64,000 bases of DNA from Larus michahellis. Its lineage: Eukaryota > Chordata > Aves > Charadriiformes > Laridae. A program made the position numbers and the translations under genes. Under the pieces are notes generated by a model. That model made no database searches and had not been told where the DNA came from. It saw only the letters and a list, made by a program, of their open reading frames with translations. Of this stretch, positions 36,601 to 51,600 are shown piece after piece. Location of the stretch: the NCBI RefSeq assembly GCF_964199755.1, contig NC_133904.1, positions 930,001-994,000 of the forward strand. Direction: 5' to 3'. The first letter of the stretch is position 1. The number at the start of each line of letters is the position of its first letter.

Positions 36601-39600
36601 GCAGTGACGTATCTTGTGCAGCTCTCGCAAAGATGCAAACGGACCCACTCCGTAGGACCAGAACACAAACAAGTGCAAGGAAAGAAAGGCTTAGACTTTG
36701 GTCTAAGGAAATAGGGAAAGAACATAATTAAGTATTTTGCTAAACTGTGATCCTAGTAAAGTGAACACTTCCCTAATAATGAATAATTCATAGCCATTTC
36801 TTCCAACTTTCAGTTTATTTCACACCACAGATCTGAAGTAAAAGGCATTTGCCCAGAAATGGGTCACGACATTCCATGAGACGCTATCCTTTAATTCTCA
36901 ATTTCAATTTCCCTTAGACAATTCTAAACAACCTGCCCACTGAACGCTGCACGAATGTCACTTCTCTGACATCCCAGGACTGCTGAAGTTAAACACTGCA
37001 GATGCCTTTACGGGTCTGGGGGAGCTGGGGGGAAGCCAGACTCACAGACACCATTTCAAAAAACTGTTCAGAATGAAGCTATAAACTGTAGCTCCAAATT
37101 AAAGATTCCAAGGAAACAACGTATGGTCCCCACCCTCCAGGCTTTAGCTGCAAACAAGCTTCTCTCAGTTTACTTTTGTTCTGCCAAAAAGCACCGCCGA
37201 GAAGCATTCTGTGTACCTGAACAAGATGGTAGAGAGAGATGTCAGGTGGCAAGATTCCATGAGAGGTACACGGGGGAAAGAGAGCGGCTCTGAGTTTGGG
37301 GTAAGGAGTCAATGCCATTTTTAAGAGCTGTGGATCGACTTTCTTTAGAGGTTTTTCAGTATCTTCATTCTGAAGAACCTACATTGCAAGGAAGCAAAAA
37401 TATTTCATTAGGAAGAAGAAACCGCATTAAGGTAATAACAGAACAATCTTTGAATCCATTAAACAAACATATGCTGACATATGGCGACAACACAGGAAGT
37501 ATCATTTTTTTCCTGGAAAATCCTATTAAGTTATAATAGACAGTACCTGGTATTTTAGATTACTGTGCTATGTCTCAAAAAGTTATCTGTATTAATCAAT
37601 TCTGTTCCGACATGTGGTTCACCGAGCATTTTCTTTTAAAAGTATAAACGTTTACAATGTGCTTTTTGATCTCTAGAGCACAATGCAACCGATTAACAAT
37701 GTAACCACTAAGCTGAAGTTTTTGATCTGTGCCTAGATTTTCAGCCTGTAAAAATAAAAATATGGAAGCCGAATAACCCCAATTCAGCTCCAAGCAGAAG
37801 AGCAGTCAGTTACCCGTTGCTTCATTTACTTATAAACTACAAATGACCACAAAAGGGGACAGTCGTCTAACAAATACAGCAACACCATTTCAAAGGTTTA
37901 TTGAAAATATTTTTGCAAACTAAAACTATTTGAGGAACACAAGTGCCTATAAACTCTCTCAGCTGTAACTTGTTACGAAGGAATTAAATACTCCAACTCA
38001 CAGCCACTGTGCCTTGCTATTTGTAAACCACGTAACCTCAAACCGCTCCACTCGCTTCATCTGGGCAACTAACATTGAAACACGCAACGCCAAAGACAGA
38101 TTTTTATATGAAAATAAATTATATGATGGCGTTAATGTATTTATTTTAATTAGTGTACTCCTTTGAGTTTTCAACACCATGCGAGAACTTCTGCAAAAGC
38201 TTATCGACCCTTTGCTGCCCACCGTACCTGATCAATACCTCCAGGGGCGTACATCGTAGTCGCAAGTGCTAACAGCGTACGTCCTTCCAGGAGCATGCTG
38301 CTCACGCTGGCTTGGTTACTGGGAATCAAGATCTGAGCATTTGCTAGGCTAGCTTGAAAAATCGCCTTTGGATCTGAAAAGAAAAAAGTAAGACTTAATT
38401 TCATGCAAACACTATTAAATTGTTACATCGTGTATTAAAACAGTCCCATGACTATGAAAAAAGCTGGAGTTTCTAGTTTTTGTTGTTAATAGTGATTTTT
38501 CTCAATTTACTTATAAATACAGATAAGCTGTTCTAAATTTTACTGAGCTTTCCCAATTTCAAATCAGTTTTACCTACACAGATGGATTTGGATTGAGTCC
38601 CACAGTTTAGCATTGTATTGATTCAATTCTTTATCCTATACTGATCACGCTTTCTGAAAATCCTCCACTTGGGCTTACTTTTATCATTTGTTAACATGTA
38701 ACTCTACAGAAAATGAAATGTTTTTTCAAAAAAGTGAAATGAGTTCAGGGCACAAATTCTACTCATTTTGAATGACAATAACAAAAAAAAAAAGCAAAAT
38801 ACATGATCTAAGGGGCAGAAAAGTCAAAATGCACCACGAGAACTAGAGGAAGCTTTAACAGTATACGCATTTTCTTCCGAATTCTCCTTCTGCTCAACCT
38901 GTGGGGAATATAATCAAATTGGAGGCAATGCTGATCATACACAAAATAATTCTCACGTATCTACAGCCTCCAAATCTTTATGTACAGTTTAAGTAGGAAT
39001 TATAATTTGCATTTTAGAGATGAGGAACTGATACACACGTAAACGATTTGCCATGGTCAAAGACGAGTTTGCAGCAGAGCAGACAATTAAACCCCGCTGT
39101 GCCAAACACTCAGCCGGCAGCGCAAACATCAGGCCCCCGCTGGAGCGCGGCCGGACTCCTACCTCGTGGATTACTGGCAACCCCTCGACACTGCACAAGG
39201 AATTCAAACCAGGGATGCGCTTCATGCAGTTCCTTGTTATCCAAAATAGGGCAATTCGCAGGAGTTAAACTGGAAATAAGAGGAGTAGCAGCACAGTGGA
39301 AGTACAGTATTTATAACCATCCTCTGCCCCAGCATAGCACTGCACTATTAAGAGCATCTGACTTGGTGTTACAGTGACTTGTTTCATCCATCCTTATGAA
39401 AGTGTCCAATCACATCCCCCTCCTCTCCAAGACGTACAGCGTCAGCTGATGCGGCATCTCTGACAGTTCCCTTCTTTGAGATCCTCTTTCCGTGCTTGCT
39501 TCCGTAAATCAAAGTAACGGTTTCCAGACCTGACAACCCCAAACACTTTCCAAAGAAGGGATTTGATTCACAAATACCACTCTGTATAGTCTAAATATTT

Positions 39601-42600
39601 TATGCAAACTAAAATTGATTATGCAAACAAAACAAAACGTCTTGTTGGCTTTTCTCTGGTCCACTTTTACCTTCTTAATAATTACACTATGAAACTGGAG
39701 TTACAGCTAAAAAATTTCAATTGCAAAGTATTCATTAAGTGGGAAGTATTCATACAGTTCCAATACCTAATATTTCTTTCTCCTTCAAATCCCAACTAAT
39801 CCTAATTTAGACGGAAACTAGCAATTTCTTTACTTGTGAATGCATCAAGAATGAACTCATACTTGTGTTCAAGTGAGAGTTTCTGAACAATGAGTTGGTT
39901 TGACTCATTTAAGATTGTATTGGTTATAGCATTATGCTATTACGACGATAATAATCTCCTTTAATGACTGACACGCAAATTAACCTCGACAAGACAACCT
40001 GAATAAAGCTTCAAAATACAGCATGAAACCTAACACACCGCCCCAGGGTTTTTCATTAAATGACACTGTTGTAACCCAAGTAGTCTCTCTCACCAAACAG
40101 CAAGGGCTGAGGAAAACTCTATTAAAATTGTTTCATTATTTAAATCTGCATGAGATTTGAGGGATGAAAAGCGCTCATACCTGTAATAGTCTAAGTAAGT
40201 GTATAACAGATATTGTAAATTGTGTTCCAAACAGTGAAGGACGAAACGAGCGTGGAAGTCCAGACCGCTTGCAGCGTTGTATTTTGGAACAGGGTGAGGA
40301 TTTTGCAGTACTCCCCCAAGGTAAGACAGTCTTTGGAGCAGAAGTTCAAAATCTTCCAACTCAGAACAGACAAAAATTCCATTTCTATCAGAAAAGAGAA
40401 AAAGCATATGCACCGATTCAGTTCAAAATTATAAAGTAGACCTTTCCTTCTAGGGGATTACTTCACTACCGAGGCAAACACAACATGCCAAAATACCTTT
40501 GATAGTGCCCAAACAATATCGTAGTTACTACAATTCACTGCAGAGAAGTGAAATGCCCTGTTTTTAGAGTTTTCTCCCTTGCCTTAAAATGGGCATCAGG
40601 AATAGAATCACTGTGAAAGGTTGAAGAGCTGATAGAGGATTTCTGTTGCTCTCACGTTTCTTACTGTTTTCAGGTAACGCAAAGTGCAAGTACAAGACTA
40701 AAATTAAATTTATTAATGGATTTGTGCTGTTTCGAAAAAGGACACTAAATACGATATAAAAATTCATATGTATCAAATATTTTATTAACTTGTACCTCTA
40801 CAGCTATCTGATTTTGGCTTCCCGTAAGATAGAAAAGTTAGTATAATGCATTAAGGGCACATACCTAGCCAGCTTGGTCAAGATATCACTTCTCATGTAG
40901 CTACTGCATAACATGTGCCGGTCAATAATGTCTGGGGTAAGAGGGGGCCAGTGAGCTTCTCCGCACAAGGGCTGGTTGGGCTCCGACTCTTCAATCCATG
41001 AACAAATATTAGGCCAATCATGCTGGGCTGTCAAGTGCATCCAAAGCACCTCAGGATTACACGTCTTGAGTTCTGTGTTTCAGAAAGGCAAAGAGATGAA
41101 ACCGCCACAAACAAACACTACGTAAGAAATACTGACATTTCTTTATACATGTACGTATTTTTAAGGAACAGTTGCAAATACGATGCTGAGATGAAGTATA
41201 CTGCGACAAGCTTGTCACAGCTTTATGCTGGAAAAGCTAAATGTAACACTACGGTGTAATAAGCTTTACAGAACGTAGCAGAGCGTGACATCTACAAGTG
41301 GCCGTGCATTAGACAAGTCCCTTTCAGCAAGTTCCACATTTTTCTCTACAGGAGGAACACAGATCCCTGCCAGAACGCAACAGGATGAAAACACACGGTT
41401 TACCCATTTTCACTGACAAAAAATAAGTGACCTACTGTGGTAGCACACAACTTTAGTGATACCAATGCCACTCCTACACGCTTGCAATACACTATGTCAA
41501 AGACGGATTTTTAATTCCCAATTTCTTTTAAGTCCTTAGTACCAGAATACTTGCCTTGGTGTGGTTTTCTGGGGAGAAGAATCATTTCCTGAATAAGCTC
41601 ATCCCACCACTGAGCCCAGTTAAACATCACTCTGACTCTCCTGTTGTGAACCCGATGTCTGTCACAATTCAACAACGAGTCCAGAACAGCTGTACGTCTG
41701 GAAAAATCTTGTTCCTTTCTCCAGTTCTTGAAACTGCAATGAAATATGGCATTAGGACGTTTTCTAGTCCTGTTTTAGAAAACAGTCTACAACCTAACAA
41801 ATGGGAGATGATGCAAGGGTCAACAAATTTTGCGAGGCCATTTTGAAGAGAGTTCTGGAAGTGGTGGCGGGACTTACTTCAGCTAAAAGCTCGAGAGCGC
41901 ATACGAGAACAATAAGCAAAGAATTACTTCATTTTCCCAAAACTGGCATACCAAACGATAAGTATCGTAACATTTTAAAAATTATTTAACTGTAAAATGA
42001 TTCTTCTAGGTTATTTTAGTTTGCTATATTATGGATATCATATATCAAAAATAGAGCAAACATTCCATCTGAACATGTTTCATTTGATTAATAATTCTTA
42101 TAATATCATTTGTTATTAAAAATACTTCATTTATGGTGATGATGACACGAACAGAAGACCTCTGTTACACTGATGATATCCGTCGTGACTTCGTCTGGAA
42201 GACCACGACAGCAATTGTTACATTAATGAGAAAAGCAATCGTTCCCACACTGACCTTTATTTCTGCAAATGAAGACCAGTGAGAAATTAATGAAATTACA
42301 GAAGACCGTATTTTTTAGTGCAGTAAATCATACAGAACGTAGAAGCCAGCATATTTTAAATCCTATTAATGTTATTAATTAATAATTAAAACTGATAACC
42401 CACATTACCTGGAAAGAGATTGAATCTCTTTATTTTCTTGGAAGGATTCCGAGTAAAAGCTTTCAACCTGATGCACAAAGTCTATCATTTTCTTCTCTTT
42501 TTCAGAAAAATAATTTTCTTCTCGTAAAACTTTCACCTTTAATTCAAATTAAAGTATTACCTCCAATTACAATTTTTATCTACTTATAATATATTCAAGT

Positions 42601-45600
42601 TGTAAACGATCCTGCAAGTGTAAAGAGTTAACTAACTGTAGGAAAAAGTGCTGGAAGCGCTGAGGTCAATACATCCAAATTACAAGAGGGCCAGGAGTTC
42701 ATACTGCGTGCAAGCAGATGAGAACTAGATCAGAGCCAGGACAAAGAAATGACATTTTAACCATTTTTTACTGCAAATATAAAAGAACACGGGAATGTCA
42801 CTGGCATGTCTCAGCAACTACACTGCAAGGATGCAGGGACAAAACCTGTTTGTTCCCATCCTGAAAGTGTGTTCAATACAAGGCTTTCTCTCAGCATAAA
42901 TACGCATCAGACTTCGGACCTGAGAACATCAGCTAGAACAAAAAAAGCCTTTTCTACACTTACCAACAAATCTCGTACATGTTTATCAACTGTGTAGAAA
43001 CATATCTTATGCAATTCCTCCTTCACATCAAAGCCCTAACAAAAAAGAAGACACTCGTTGTATGCAAACTGTACAAATGCGTTGTATGCAAACTGTACAC
43101 TGACAGAATAAACGCGCCTGCTTTCTTTCCAAAGCACACAACCCTTTACAAATGTGCTTCTGACAGCCGTTTCACCAGTTACTAAAGATGTCACAATAAC
43201 CCAGTGACCTGCGTGATGTCTCCAGCATGTCTGGATACAAAATGTGTACCCTTTAATACCTGACTTGCCAGAATCACCTTTACACTTTGCTGATCGTGAC
43301 ATCAGCCAACACGCCCTCAGAAATAGGCTCCCTCAGCGTTCTGAAGGCGTTAGTGATCAAAGCAGTTCCTTAAAACAAGTTCATTTGCACTGTAACACAT
43401 GTATGTGGTAGAATCAAAACATCCATAACACACCTAAATGCTCCCCATACTCTTAGCGTTCATCTATTTCATTAGTCACAAAGAAGTGTTAAGAACTATC
43501 AGCATGCTTATTGAACCCCTCTCACCATATTTCTTAAAAGTTCGGAGGCCTCTTTGGTATTATCCTTCAGAAGACGGTCATAGACCAGACTCAAACCTAT
43601 CTGAATAAATACTTGAAGACTCTGAGCAGGATGCTGATGCATTCGGAAGAAGGTCTGGGCCTCTGGCATTTTGTTGCTTAAGATGGCCTCAGCGATGACT
43701 TCCTAAAAGGGGGACAAATGGAACAAATCGATCTCACTAATGCTCAGTGTTATTATCTTTATAATCCCTATACTGATTTTTTCCCCAACAGTTTAAGGAC
43801 ATTTCCATATTAATAATTTCCTTAAATGTATTTAATAAGAACAGTAAAAAATGGATGACTCATTTTTACCTCTGGTGTCAGTTTTTCCCACATGTGGCTT
43901 TCTTCTAATGCAGGCAGATCTTCCTCAAGATCACTTTCTGTGTGTTCCGTACTTATTTGCGGTTGAGGATATTTTCTCAGAAATTTTCTAAGTTTAATAA
44001 TGTAATCAGTTAAAATATCTGCACCCTTCTGCAGGAATTCATCAGGTTCTGCCAAGAGCACGCAAGAGATCAGTTAAACGGAACTGAACAATACAGCCTT
44101 TTTAATGCTTAGCAATGCTGAATGCGTTCTCCTGGCTAACGAACGGAACACAGCTCAGAAGAAAGCGCACATCGGCTCTGCACTGCAATTTGACCTGCAC
44201 AGGTGTGATGCTGGCCATCACTATCAGCACACTCTCAGGACAGAGTCACAATCCCACCAGTGCTCCAGAGAGGTCCCCCTGTCCCCACTGACGTGTCTTC
44301 CCCTTCGGGGACAAGTAAATGAGAACTGACGTTCTTTATTAATCCAACCAATCATTAGTCAGACAAAGTCCCGTTCAAAATGCAGGGACTTTTAAACATA
44401 ACATTCATATAGTAAGAAAAAGGACTCCTAAAAATCACGTAGGAAAAAAAAAATGATTAAGAATAACAGGTAATGGTCTGCATCTTTTACTATGGGAAGA
44501 AATCGGTTCTGCTTTAACGTGTATGACCTGTTGGTCCACAAACTCAAAAGCACCACCCAGACAGCAATTCCGACCCAAGCAGCATGACAGCACACTGTGT
44601 GTTGGGACGTGTCACTCCACTGCCTATAGCTTTCTCTAGCAGAACAACTGTCCTCTGGAATTCTGTCATTTTAACACTTCACGATTATACCAGCTGTTAC
44701 TCTAGTTTTGAACCTTTTAGGCTGTAGTTCAAAGAGCAACAGAGCAACAGTGCCAGCGTAAGCAGTCGTGCACTGCCACATCCAATCTGTAATCCCCATC
44801 AGACGCTGCTTCTTGCTTCCGTGACACCCCACGGGTTATACCGGGATGTGTGACTGCGTTGCCACATGGGAAATCAGACTGGGAAGTGCTCCAGAGAAAA
44901 AATAACCTGGTACGCTATTTTTTCAGCTGTATCAGTTTCTTAAACTAGTCTATTCCATTCCATTCCACAGCCACATAAATATTTGTGCCAGAATATTTCA
45001 AGTGGCAGCACTGAGAAAAGAACGAGCAGCTGAGGGCTAAGCCCAAGCCATTTAACTGCGCTACCACCAGGTATCCAGCAACAGCCTGGAAGTCCCGTCC
45101 TGCCACTCTTAGGCGTCCCCCAGTGATCCTGTTCACAGTATCCTGTCTGATTGGAGAGCCTGATTTTATCTGCTTGGGCTAACACAGATACTGTATTCAG
45201 ATGAATTTCTCATGTTTCCCCTTAACATCTTTCATTCACTTCGCTCGAGCACTTATTTTTTTGTTCATTCTAGACAAATTTAGGCTTTTCATTAAAAAAA
45301 TTACTTCTTCTTACCTATCTAAACAATGACACACTACATTACTACATATGATTCAAAATGAGCGATCTTACCCTCTGTGTGCACAAAAATTTCTTCAAGT
45401 TGCCTGCTGAGGAAAGTCAACGTGAGGTTTAGCAGCTGCTCAGAAAAGTGTTTACTCTGAGGCTCCATATCATTTTCTCTGATTGCTGAGCAAAGCAAGT
45501 TTAGAGCTGGCCTCAGCTCTTCCAAATCTGCAATATTTACACAAAAAGTTAAAACATCTGCACGCTACCATATGACTGATCACATAAATTTAAAATTTAA

Positions 45601-48600
45601 GTTAAAAGTCACAGAGGTATGCTACAAATATCTTCTAAAATGTGTCTAACAATATATGCAACATGATTTGCCTTCACATCAAAACGCTTATAATACATAT
45701 TCCAATATCAGAACATGACAAAAACCCCCACACATTATGCACCATTTCTCTCTTATTTTCCAGAAGTAGGGAAGCTGTAATATAGCATCATCCAAACGTA
45801 CAAGAGAACAGGCGATTCAATCTGCTTTTACAAACACACGGCCACGAACAGAAAGGCAATTAAATTTAAACCTCTGTGTAGCTGAAAGTATATTACTTAC
45901 TTTTCAGGTAAGACTGGGATGCACTATCAGTAGACTGTTCGGGTCCAGAGCAGGGTGCAGACAGATTGAAAAGACCTTCTTTGCTTTTTAAAAATAAGTC
46001 TACTGTGTCTAGCTGACGATTTTCCAAACCTGCCTAGACAAACATGCAGTAGAACAATTAATTATGCACGTACTCTAAAAATATATATTCCACATTTGCT
46101 GCTAGTATTTTTACTTCATACTCAGTGACAAAACATACATGCAGAAAAAAAGAAGAAATTTAAACTTAGCGTGCAAGCCCTGTGGCCTGAAATAATAAGG
46201 TGACTTGTTCGGTTCCTGCCATGCTCCTTTAACAGGCAAAAATGCTTTTGGGTCCAATTAAGAGGGAGTTTTCAGCACTGCTTAGTTTAAATTTTTTATT
46301 TTTTTTCATGTGAGTTAACTTAGTTGCTTTATTTCTTCTTTTGGGTTACTCATCTGGGTTAGTCGGGTTTTTTATTGTTTATTTAATAACTAAACCATTA
46401 CTTTTTGCCCCTAGGTTACTGAGGCATACTCTTAATTGTGTCTAAAAACACCATTAACATTGCTGAACTGTATTCATTACTTTAAAGAACTGTTTTTGTT
46501 ACCTGTAAGACATGAAACAGATTTCTTTACCTCTAGCGCGTGTATCGGAATTGAACACCGTTCCCATCTGTTCAGATGACAAACAGAATCTACAACTCCA
46601 GCGCTGCCATAGATCATCAATCGATTCAAAAACTCTTCTTGAGTTAAACCAAATAGAACTAAGGAGAGACCATGCTCTAAATAAAAGAATTAAACCATAA
46701 TTAAAAATATATAATCAAGCTGTGACACAGCAACATTTCTATCTATTGCCTCTCTTCCAAAATAATGACGCAAAGCTGTAGTGGCTCCATTTGGATTTCA
46801 CCTCGGCAAGAACGCATTAGAAATTAGCCATCAGCAGCCAGGCAGCCAGGAAAGAAGAGCACTACCAGAAAAAAAATATAATGCTTTTATCAGAAGCCTA
46901 CATCAGCACCATTATACAAATAAGCCCCCTCACCTGTCAGAAGAAGACATAATGGCACCCCTTCACTGCAATCCACATAAGCACTATTTTTGCCAAAGTG
47001 GTAATACGTCACATCTTGCGACTCAAAATCCCAGAGAGCAAGAGTCAATCCTTTGTCATTTGTCAGTACTACAAACAGGGCTTTAACTCCGGTTACCAAT
47101 TTACACTCCAGTTTCACCACGTCTTGTGGTGCTTCTACAGGGATTTGTTTCCATTTCTGTCTTGCATCACTGAGGTTTGTACCATCGCTTCGTACTGGTT
47201 TGGAAGGGGCCCACGTAACAGCCCGTGGAAGAAAAGCCACCATCTTCTCAGAATTTTCATAGATTTCGGGATCGTGATCTTCAAGATGGGTAAAAAACTG
47301 ATACCAAGGCAAATTCAAGTCATTCACCGAATCTGGAGAACCTGGTCGTCTTCTCCTCACTGCATCACACAGTGAGGACAGGTGTGCCTTCCAGGACCTG
47401 GGGTGAAGAATGAAGCTGCCTGTAATACCAGGAATTACGCCAAGAACAACGCAGATGAATCAATTTTTAAAGTTTCCTCAGTCAAATATATGCATTTTGC
47501 ATTTTAAAATTACTAAACAATAATTACGCTTTGGAAGCTGTTTGATGACATACGTAAAGTTGTCTCGGCCCATTTCCTAACATCATCCTAACACTCAAAA
47601 GATTTAAAGCAGAATGAGCTGATTTTACTTGCCATAACTAAAATTTAAAAAAAATAAAAATCAGTAGTTTATTAATCAATGATGTAAAGGAGGCAAAACC
47701 CAGTCTGTTTTAGAAAGTAATTTCACTATGTACCTGTCTGTGCGGAAAGGCAAAGACAAAAGCTCCATGCTGTAGTCAGAACAAGCAAGGTCGTCCTCAT
47801 CCACTCCTTCGGGAGGCTTCACTGGAAGGTTTTCAGAATCTCTCTTACAGAGCAAATGCCCAGGGAACTGTCTGTAAAGAAATAAATATTAAATGTCACC
47901 TCCCTCATAAATGATTTAAGATTTTTTTTCCTTTCATGTTTAACTCCTCCAGGAATGAAGTTTGAGAAAATGGGAGCTACCAGAGAAGCATTTTTCTCTC
48001 AGATAAGTAACATCCAGAAAAATGTATCCAGGTAAGCCATCGACGCCTGGTGCTATTTCCTTTGAGGTGGACACCACCTCTAAATTACAACATAGTCCTA
48101 ATTTAGCAAGCAAAATCAGTTAAACTGTATCACAATAGTTTAACACTCCCATACTCTACAGTATTTCCAAAAGGTGCTACCGACCACCGCTGGCACTAAT
48201 TGACAGCACGTACCTTAATCTTCCTAGAAAAAAACAGAAAGTCCAATACAAAGTTTTTCTATTTGTTAAACTGACAGAGCATAAATTGGAGGAAATAATA
48301 ATGGGCAATCTTTAAACAAATATGAAATTTCCGCTCTACCACAGAGCCAGAACACAAATTAAAAAGCTGACGGCATCTCAACTATTATAGGACCAAGATT
48401 AGGCACTTTTAAATGTTAATTGTACACAAAGACTTTAATTTTGGAGTTCTGCTGCAAACACACCTGAAGTACTTGTTGAGATCCACGGAGATGGCATCGT
48501 TGGAAGAACTGACGATCACAGCAACACTGAGGTCATGCGACACTTTCAACGCAGTGAGCGGCGATGCGATGGCTGGGCTCCTGTCCTCATCCTGCACGTC

Positions 48601-51600
48601 TTCCTGGCAGAGCGCTACGTTGACCTTTGCTAGATTTGCACCATCAAAAGAGTCAAATACATCTTTAAACAGTGTCAAAGAAAACACCAGGCCTCAGATT
48701 GTCCAACAAACAAGGAAACACGTAGAAGGGGAAGGTGGTGAATTTCTGTTAACTTTGTGGTCCAAGCCAATCTCTGCACAACAAAACATTTAGAATTGTT
48801 TGTTTTACAATAGCATTTTAAGTTCAGCTAGGATCTAGCAGTGCACTGTGCTAGGTGCTGTACAAACACACAACTTGTGCCATCTCAAAAGAGTTAACTT
48901 GTACTTAGAAGTGAACTGGGACAAATATATATTGACAGCTATATAATTAGGAGGAAAACGTAACCTGATCTTATTGCATTTTTTTACATATGTGTCAGAA
49001 AAAATTGACGAAGACTAGGTTTACGTTGAGCACCTTGTGGGACAGCCTGCCAGGTTTGAGCTCCTGTTCTTTAGAACACAGAAGACGATGATCTGGTTTC
49101 CAAGCTGTGATTCCCTGCAGATCTGTAGACAATTTCTAAAGGACCTAATTAAGAAAGGCTAGTGACAGCAGACGTAAGCCTGTACAGAGATCCACATATC
49201 AAAAATGCTGAAAAGCATTACTCCAGTGTGAGACAGATTTCCAGTGGCATGTTCAGAAACTGCATTTGATACACGACTACAGCATTTTTACTACATTAAC
49301 TAGCACTTTGCTACACAACCCCCTTTATTGAAAGTGTCTTCAAAACAGACACCTGAATTTCTTTCAAGACATTTCTGCTTAAAACCCTGACCGAAAAGTA
49401 AACCAACTTTTTTTTTAACAGACCATCTACACTGCCAGCTAGTCTCTACTGCAAAGGATACAAATCCAGCCAGAACTATCCAGCAGAAACAGGACGCCCC
49501 TGCAGAAGTGTGTATCTGTTATTCTTTCCAGAACTTGAGGAGACAGATCAAGGGTAAAGCAGTCACATGTCTCCAAGGGGGAGTCTTTTCCAGGAAAGGT
49601 AAGTCGCACCACAATAAACTTATTGAGCAGAAGTATGCATTTGCTGTTTTCAAAAGACAGTATCCTCAAAGAGAAAACTGAAGACGGACCTGTAAATTTA
49701 AAGAAATTTTAGGATTATAGCAATCTGGATCTTTTGATTTGTAAAAATATCTCCAGAAAAATCACAGCTCAAATTCATCGCCTACCATCTTAATAAAAGT
49801 TGGGATTGGTTTTAAATCTCACTTTCTGCATCAGAAGCACTAGTTTTAGAACAGTTTCCTAAAACAATGCAGGCCTTTCAAGTGGACAATGCTATGAAGA
49901 ACACAAAAACTCATCACAAAATAATATTTCAGTCAGCACTGAAAACTACAATCTTTGGAAATAAAGATACTTTAGCAAGGGAGACTGTTTAAAAACATGT
50001 AAAACATCAAAGGTCTAGGTCCTGCAAAGACTCTGCATTCTAACTGCATGCTGTGTTTGCTAATCATGGAACTCAAACACACAATTAGTCCTCGTAGGAT
50101 TAGTGAGAAGCCCTATCTCTGTTTTCTCCCCATCAGCTCCAATTAAAGGAAAATTTTGAGATAGCAGGGTTGCATTAATATGTTTTACTAGAGTTTATTT
50201 TTAACTTTGTGTCATCCAAACACCTTACTCTACAACAGTTTAACTCCCTCTAACAATGTCATCTTTGAATACAGAAATGTCTCTTTTATTTTGCAAGTTC
50301 ATTAATACTGCTGCTGATCACCTTAAATCACCGTGAAAGTATCTGACGCTTCCCTACCGTTCAGTCAATTTGTTTCACCAGCTGAAGCAGAATTAGACCT
50401 ATAATAATTTCAAATATGGAATACACATTGAAATTTACTCACTAATGTTTTTAGCTTCAAGGAGCTTTTTAAGTGTATCTTCCTTACAACTGTGCAGGGA
50501 AATTGGGTTGTATTTTCCATCTTCAACAGTGAATTCATAGACAAAGAGTTCATGACTTTTACTAAGAGCCAGTATTTTTGTCTTGTCTGCTTGTAGATCA
50601 TCTTCTGTATTCTCCCACATGAAGCTGAAGATACAACATTCAGTATGTTTATTGACCTTAGTCTCTTTCCACATGGCATACGCTGAACAGTTCTGGAAGT
50701 GTGCTAACGATGGACAGTATAATTTTCATCTTTTGCTGTAAAGATGCTGCCACCGCCCCCTCCCTCCCAATACCAGAACATATTTCATCCCTAGCAGAGA
50801 CTGCAATGCAAGACAGCGCTTGAGGAATCCCTGCGTCTCTTCCTCTCAAGAACACAGTGTTTTTCTATCCTTGGGTGTTTCCTTTAATCATCTGTAACAC
50901 ATGCCATGAGTGCTGCTCTGCTTCAAGACTTCTAGGAGGAGGAACACCAGCACTGCCAGCTAGGGAGAAGCAGAGCATATTGCCCATTTCCATATGTTTT
51001 GCCTCTCCATTGCTCAGGCTGAGAAACTCTTCAGGTGTCTGCCCCCACACCCGCTCTCTATGGAGGGGAGCAGGCAGAGACGAAACAGCGAGAAGGCAAC
51101 TTAGGATGGTGCAGAGTGAAACACGAGACTAGAGCACCATAACAGTGCTGGTGTTGCTTGACACTGCAGATGTTGGGAACTGCAGTGTGACACTGGTTTT
51201 GACTCAGCATTAAAAGCTACTAAAGTGAAGTAAAAACATCTTGTGATCGCTGAATGTCACAAGAGCTTGCCCCTGACCAGCAGACAAGGAAGTCAAGCAG
51301 TCAGGGCACTATGAAATTTTAAGCCAGCAACTCAACAAAACCAGATAAATTTTCTTCTTCTTGTTTTTTGATCTACTGCAATGAATGCACCCACAACTAA
51401 ACAAATGAGTAGATATAAATCAACATCCCCTCCAGCAACGGGATTTTAAGTGAAGAGCATCCCATTTCGAGGCAGAGTTGAGTTTTAAAGTCCCCCCTGT
51501 CTCCTGCAGCTTTCAGGGCCCTCAGCCCCCGGGGCCCGCCCGGCGCCTCTCACCAGAGCACAACGACGCCCGGGGGGGGGGGGCCCTCCCTGCCCCCCGT

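Noticed and set aside
41556-41846. 96-codon plus-strand frame
   Set aside because: Antisense shadow of SPG11 exon 14.
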